NCBI GenBank assembly: GCA_965221855.1
Contig: CBDCSV010000007.1
Location: forward strand, 434,001 to 498,000
DNA from: JAJDXO01 sp965221855
GTDB taxonomy: Bacteria > Pseudomonadota > Alphaproteobacteria > Rhodospirillales > UBA2165
Direction of reading: 5' to 3'
DNA length: 64,000 bases
Notes under the pieces: model-generated
Told to the model about the DNA's origin: nothing
Database searches by the model: none
What the model saw: the letters and a program-made list of their open reading frames with translations, nothing else
Position numbers and translations under genes: made by a program
Shown: in pieces, positions 60,777 through 64,000 of the stretch
How positions within the stretch are numbered: position 1 is the stretch's first letter
Layout: every line of letters starts with the position of its first letter

Positions 60777-61115
60777 CTACAGCAACTTGACCAGGGCGAC
60801 GATCAGGCCGCCCTGGGCGATCATCGCCCCGATCATCCATTTGAGAAGATCGGCCTTGAGTTCCGCGAGGTCCACCTTGACCGCCGCCTCGACCGCCGCC
60901 AGATCGGCCTTGAGTTCCGCGAGATCGGTCTTGACTGCTGCCTCGACCGCCGCCAGATCGGCCTGGACCGCCGCCAGATCGGCCTTGGTCGCGAGGTTGC
61001 CGTTGAGCAGAGCGACATGCTCGTCGGCCAGCGTCTCCGCCTGCTGCTCGGTGAAGCCGCAGCCGGTCAAACGCTTGATGAAGCGGTGTGTGTCGAACGC
61101 GATGGCCTCTGCCAT
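60777..61115 (-). CDS. DUF1640-like coiled-coil protein with C-terminal membrane helix
   Basis: 112 residues from ATG 61113-61115: MAEAIAFDTHRFIKRLTGCGF, then EQQAETLADEHVALLNGNLA, a heptad-rich coiled coil, and a C-terminal hydrophobic anchor (WMIGAMIAQGGLIVALVKLL). This is the DUF1640/CCDC90 layout (mitochondrial MCUR1-like in eukaryotes). Function in bacteria is unknown. The coiled coil contains a perfect-looking 54-bp (18-residue, AAVEAAVKxDLAELKADL) tandem repeat at 60849-60956, so length probably varies between strains. ISAs1 copy 3 begins 48 bp upstream of the start. Confidence 0.8.
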   Translation of the reverse strand: MAEAIAFDTHRFIKRLTGCGFTEQQAETLADEHVALLNGNLATKADLAAVQADLAAVEAAVKTDLAELKADLAAVEAAVKVDLAELKADLLKWMIGAMIAQGGLIVALVKLL

Positions 61116-61162
61116 GATGGAAACATAAGGGCCGCGGCGGCGCCCGGCAAGTCTCAATCCCG

Positions 61163-62377
61163 CAGGGCAATCGCATTAGCCTATTTCGGCGATGAGTTTT
61201 CGGAGGAAGTTGTCGCTCCACCCGGCGCGATTGAACTTGAGACGGTTTGATCCCTTGTCCTTGTTGCGTTTGATGACGTTGAGGGCGAGGCGTCTGAGGA
61301 GAGCGAGGTTTTCCGGGGCGTTGTCCTTGCGGGCTCGGGCCTGATCTTCGTCCATGACCACATCGAGCACCCAATGGAGTTGGTTCTCGATCCCCCAGTG
61401 TCCGCGGACGAGGCGGTTCAGTTCGTCGGCGGTGAGCGGCCAGGAGGCGATGAAGTAGCGCACCGCTGTCGTGGCCCGGCCGTCGGTCTCGCGGCTGGAG
61501 GTGACCTTGCCGACAGCGGCCAGGGCCGGCCACCGGTGGGCTTCGGCGAGCCAGTCCATATCGTGCAGCACCTCGGCGCGGCGGGTTTCGATGCGGCCGT
61601 GGCCGGCGTCCACCGTCTGGTCCACGCCGTCGGCGGGCGCCTGGGGATCGTCCAGCAGCAGTTTGACGTCGGCGAGAAGGTCGGGCTGGTTGGCCTTCAG
61701 CGCCATCAGGTAATCGGCGCCGGCCTCGTGGATGTCGCGGGCCGTGCCGCTCTGGCAGTGCATGGCGTCCATGGTCATCACCGCGCCTTCGAGGCTGAGC
61801 AGCTTGAGCAAGGCCGGCACGGCGGTGATCTCGTTGCTCGCGCCCACGTTCATCTGGCCTAGAACCAGCCGCTGATCGGCGGCCCAGGCGCTGACCAGGT
61901 GGAGCGGCGAGGTTCCGGAGGCCCGATCGAAGGAGCGCCTCAGGCTCTTGCCATCAATCGCAACAACCTCCGCCCGGGCGGTCGCGAAATCGGACATGAA
62001 GCGCTGGAAGGCGGCATGAAAGGCCCGCGGGTCCAACAACCGGAACAGCCGCGAGAAGGTGTCGTGGCTGGGCGGGCCAGCGGGCAGGGTCAGGAACTCG
62101 CGCAGCACCTCTTCCTTGGCCTCGGCGAAGTCCGCCATGTCAACGCACGACGTGCTTCCACACAGCGCCGCGCACAGCGCCATGAACAGCATCTCAAGAA
62201 GATCATGACGCAACGCGTTGCCCGTGCGCGGATCATCAAGACCCGAAAAACTCTCCCGAAATCTCTCCACCGAAACCTCCATCAAACGTCAAAGAAGCTC
62301 CAGCAGCAGCGATACTCATTTCCATTCCGTTTACGAAGCCATTCCGTTCACGAACCAAATCAAATGCGATTGCCCTG
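61163..62377 (-). mobile_element. ISAs1-family insertion sequence, copy 3
   Basis: Complete 1,215-bp element, same ends as copies 1 and 2. Flanks ctcaatcccg (left) and cgtccccccg (right) do not match, so there is no target duplication; a deletion or recombination next to the element is likely. Confidence 0.95.
61176..62282 (-). CDS. ISAs1-family transposase, copy 3
   Basis: 368 residues, identical in predicted protein to copies 1 and 2. Intact DDE landmarks. Confidence 0.95.
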   Translation of the reverse strand: MEVSVERFRESFSGLDDPRTGNALRHDLLEMLFMALCAALCGSTSCVDMADFAEAKEEVLREFLTLPAGPPSHDTFSRLFRLLDPRAFHAAFQRFMSDFATARAEVVAIDGKSLRRSFDRASGTSPLHLVSAWAADQRLVLGQMNVGASNEITAVPALLKLLSLEGAVMTMDAMHCQSGTARDIHEAGADYLMALKANQPDLLADVKLLLDDPQAPADGVDQTVDAGHGRIETRRAEVLHDMDWLAEAHRWPALAAVGKVTSSRETDGRATTAVRYFIASWPLTADELNRLVRGHWGIENQLHWVLDVVMDEDQARARKDNAPENLALLRRLALNVIKRNKDKGSNRLKFNRAGWSDNFLRKLIAEIG

Positions 62378-62431
62378 CGTCCCCCCGGAACACCCGCTGG
62401 AACGCCGGGGCCGGCGTGGTAGACTGGCCGG

Positions 62432-63016
62432 GTGAGGGACGTGACCAGCATAACCGTCTTCTGCGGCTCCAAGATGGGTTCCGATCCGGCTTACGCGGCG
62501 ACCGCCGCGGCGCTGGGCCGCGAGACCGCCGGGCGCGGCATCGCCCTGGTCTATGGCGGCGGGCGCCTGGGTCTCATGGGCACCGTCGCCGACGCGGCGG
62601 TCGAGGCGGGCGGCCGCGTGATCGGGGTGATCCCCCGGTTCCTCGCCAAGCTGGAGGTGGAGCATGACGGCCTCGCCGAGCTGCACCAGGTCGAGAGCAT
62701 GCACGAGCGCAAGAACAAGATGTTCGAGCTATCGGACGCCTCGGTGATCCTGCCGGGCGGCCTCGGCACCTTGGACGAGGCCATGGAGATCATCACCTGG
62801 AAACAGTTGCAGGTGCACGCCAAGCCGGTGGTGGTGCTGAACGTGGCGGGCTACTGGGAGCCCCTGAAGGCGCTCATCGACTGGACCATCGGGAACGGCT
62901 TCGCCCACCCGAAGGTGCGGGACCTGTTCACCGTCGTCGATACGGTGGACGAGGTGTTCCCCGCCATCGACGCCGCCCCCGAGCCGGACATCGTGGTGCT
63001 GAATAGTCATTTGTGA
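62432..63016 (+). CDS. LOG-family protein (cytokinin riboside 5'-monophosphate phosphoribohydrolase type)
   Basis: 194 residues from GTG 62432. LOG signatures: SITVFCGSKMGSDPAY, LVYGGGRLGLMGTVADAA, GRVIGVIPRFL, MHERKNKMFELSDASVILPGGLGTLDEAMEIITW (the PGGxGTxxE nucleotide-binding and catalytic motif). Bacterial members hydrolyse N-glycosidic bonds of AMP or cytokinin ribotides; the role here is unknown. It lies 54 bp after ISAs1 copy 3, whose insertion may have replaced its native promoter. Confidence 0.92.
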   Translation: MRDVTSITVFCGSKMGSDPAYAATAAALGRETAGRGIALVYGGGRLGLMGTVADAAVEAGGRVIGVIPRFLAKLEVEHDGLAELHQVESMHERKNKMFELSDASVILPGGLGTLDEAMEIITWKQLQVHAKPVVVLNVAGYWEPLKALIDWTIGNGFAHPKVRDLFTVVDTVDEVFPAIDAAPEPDIVVLNSHL

Positions 63017-63211
63017 GGGGGGATGGAGAGCAAAAGTGTCTACCATCTCGGAGACCAAGTTCCCCAATATCTTGTATCCATAAGTTGATGTTTTGTCAAC
63101 ATATTGTAGTATTAGCATAGTTGCCTGTTGACCGATCATGTTCGGCCCGGTGGCTGATGGGCAGATCGACTGGTTAGAGCCAAATGAAAATTCAGTTCCT
63201 CGGGGGCGGAC

Positions 63212-63541
63212 TTGGAGTTAGCATTCGAAACAAAGCGGCTCCGAGAGCAGTGTGAAAATGAAACCGCAGGAATTGAGAAGCTTGGCGATCAAGTCGCTAG
63301 ATCACTTCGCGCACGTTTGAGCGATATGCGAGTTGCCGGTTCAATTTGTGATTTGCCACTCGGTGTGGCTAGCGTCCATCCCACAAATCCTGCGCAACGA
63401 CTGATCGAGCTTTCAAATAATTGGGTGCTCACCATTGAGGCCAATCATGTCTCTAACCCCATTGATGAGGATGGTGAGATAAATTGGAAAAAAGTGAGAC
63501 GCGTGAAGCTCATCTCAATTGACGTGGGTTTTGGACAGTGA
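63212..63541 (+). CDS. higB: HigB/RelE-type toxin
   Basis: 109 residues from a TTG at 63212 (start codon uncertain). The pattern LAFETKRLREQCENETAGIEKLGDQVARSLRARLSDMRVA matches the HigB killer-protein family, a ribosome-dependent mRNA interferase of the RelE fold. An insert (ANHVSNPIDEDGEINWKKVRRV) replaces the usual short loop. The stop overlaps the next gene's GTG (GTGA, 63538-63541), the normal toxin-first HigBA order. An AT-rich leader precedes it with a palindrome GTTGA (63084-63088)/TCAAC (63096-63100) that could be an operator (weak). Confidence 0.75.
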   Translation: MELAFETKRLREQCENETAGIEKLGDQVARSLRARLSDMRVAGSICDLPLGVASVHPTNPAQRLIELSNNWVLTIEANHVSNPIDEDGEINWKKVRRVKLISIDVGFGQ

Positions 63542-64000
63542 GCGGTGCGTTTAGGCCACAATGGGTATCTCCTCCTGGAGAGACCTTGATTGACTTGCTA
63601 CAGAGCAAACAGGTCTCGCGCGAAAAATTTGCCAACTCAATGGGAATGTCTCCTTCTCAGGTTGTAGCGTTGCTTTCGGGCCGTACCAAACTGACCGAGC
63701 AGGTAGCCAAAAAGATTAGCAAGTCGGTTGGCGGTACTACCGAGTTTTGGCTTCGCCGCGAGGCGACATACCGAGAGGACCAAATTCGTCTCCAAGCCAC
63801 GGACGATCACGAAGAATTAGAAAACTGGCTCCGAGAACTTCCGGTCGCGGATCTAGTCAGATTTGATTGGGTGGCGGCCAAGAAATCATCACTGGCTCAG
63901 GCTAAGGAATGCCTACGCTTTTTTGGTTGCGAGTCGGTTTCGGACTGGCGATCAACACAAGGAGCGGTATTGCAGGAGGCCGCATTTAGAACCTCGCCTA
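63538..64000 (+). CDS. higA: HigA-type antitoxin / XRE regulator, partial at the window edge
   Basis: From GTG 63538: SGAFRPQWVSPPGETLIDLL, then the helix-turn-helix SREKFANSMGMSPSQVVALLSGRTKL and KSVGGTTEFWLRREATYRED, the HigA/VapI signature. The reading frame continues past a normal antitoxin length (about 100 residues) to the window end with LRELPVADLVRFDWVAAKKS, so it is probably the long XRE form with a C-terminal ImmA/IrrE-like peptidase domain beyond the edge. It would neutralise HigB and repress the operon. Moderate-GC content compared with the flank suggests horizontal acquisition. Confidence 0.8.
   Translation, partial: MSGAFRPQWVSPPGETLIDLLQSKQVSREKFANSMGMSPSQVVALLSGRTKLTEQVAKKISKSVGGTTEFWLRREATYREDQIRLQATDDHEELENWLRELPVADLVRFDWVAAKKSSLAQAKECLRFFGCESVSDWRSTQGAVLQEAAFRTSP

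Noticed and set aside
1..64000. CRISPR arrays, prophage genes, rRNA genes or a replication origin
   Set aside because: No regularly spaced repeats, phage structural genes, rRNA sequence or DnaA-box cluster was seen.

Overview
This 64 kb window is chromosomal DNA from a GC-rich (roughly 65%) proteobacterium, most likely an alphaproteobacterium of the Rhodospirillales type. The evidence is an RNase E ending in a GWW microdomain, the order amidase - PBP1A - prfB, a CtaA/COX15 heme A synthase, and DUF1244 and DUF4202 genes. Eight complete insertion sequences fill 11,423 bp (about 18%): four copies of a 1,280-bp IS256-family element, three of a 1,215-bp ISAs1-family element and one 2,658-bp IS66-family element. 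Several genes are broken by them, as expected after a recent IS expansion such as occurs in host-associated or bottlenecked lineages (inference).

Layout. 1-14.8 kb: envelope and housekeeping genes (wecB end, DsbA-like protein, M48 protease, a GGT-like lipoprotein, aminotransferase, rne, an amidase with an internal duplication, PBP1A, and prfB with its programmed frameshift). 14.8-20.6 kb: the wreck of an AT-richer restriction-modification locus, hit by IS66, a nonsense codon and an ISAs1 copy. 20.6-29.7 kb: DUF1244, a flavin-dependent oxidoreductase, a quinone oxidoreductase split by IS256, a siroheme-type operon (DUF4202-cobA-cbiX), and an ABC substrate-binding protein. 31-43.4 kb: a two-subunit Rieske dioxygenase, ctaA, a C-terminal processing protease, a probable AhpD-like selenoprotein, oxidoreductases, ATP sulfurylase, and a TPP enzyme with a FAH-family enzyme. 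43.4-53 kb: a GrdB-like selenoprotein divergent from selA-selB, then a molybdoenzyme operon with a CoA thioesterase. 53.1-60.7 kb: tRNA-Ser, then a GPP34(GOLPH3-like)-cytochrome P450 fusion, an RND/MMPL exporter and a sterol C24-methyltransferase homologue. 60.7-64 kb: a coiled-coil DUF1640 protein, ISAs1, a LOG protein and a HigB-HigA type toxin-antitoxin pair running off the edge.

Two themes stand out. The first is selenium. selA and selB are present together with two genes whose reading frame is crossed by a UGA exactly at a redox motif (CxxU in an AhpD-like protein, UxxC in a GrdB-like protein). Each UGA is followed by a hairpin, and both hairpins carry the same seven apical bases, CCGUGAG. 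The second is a putative sterol-handling cassette (GPP34-P450 fusion, RND exporter, SMT), split by an IS256 copy. The combination of a Golgi-type PI4P-binding fold with a P450 in a bacterium is unusual and is the best candidate here for an undescribed system. Four in-frame UGAs in the window appear to have three meanings: frameshift (prfB), selenocysteine (two genes) and a true stop (the dead methyltransferase).
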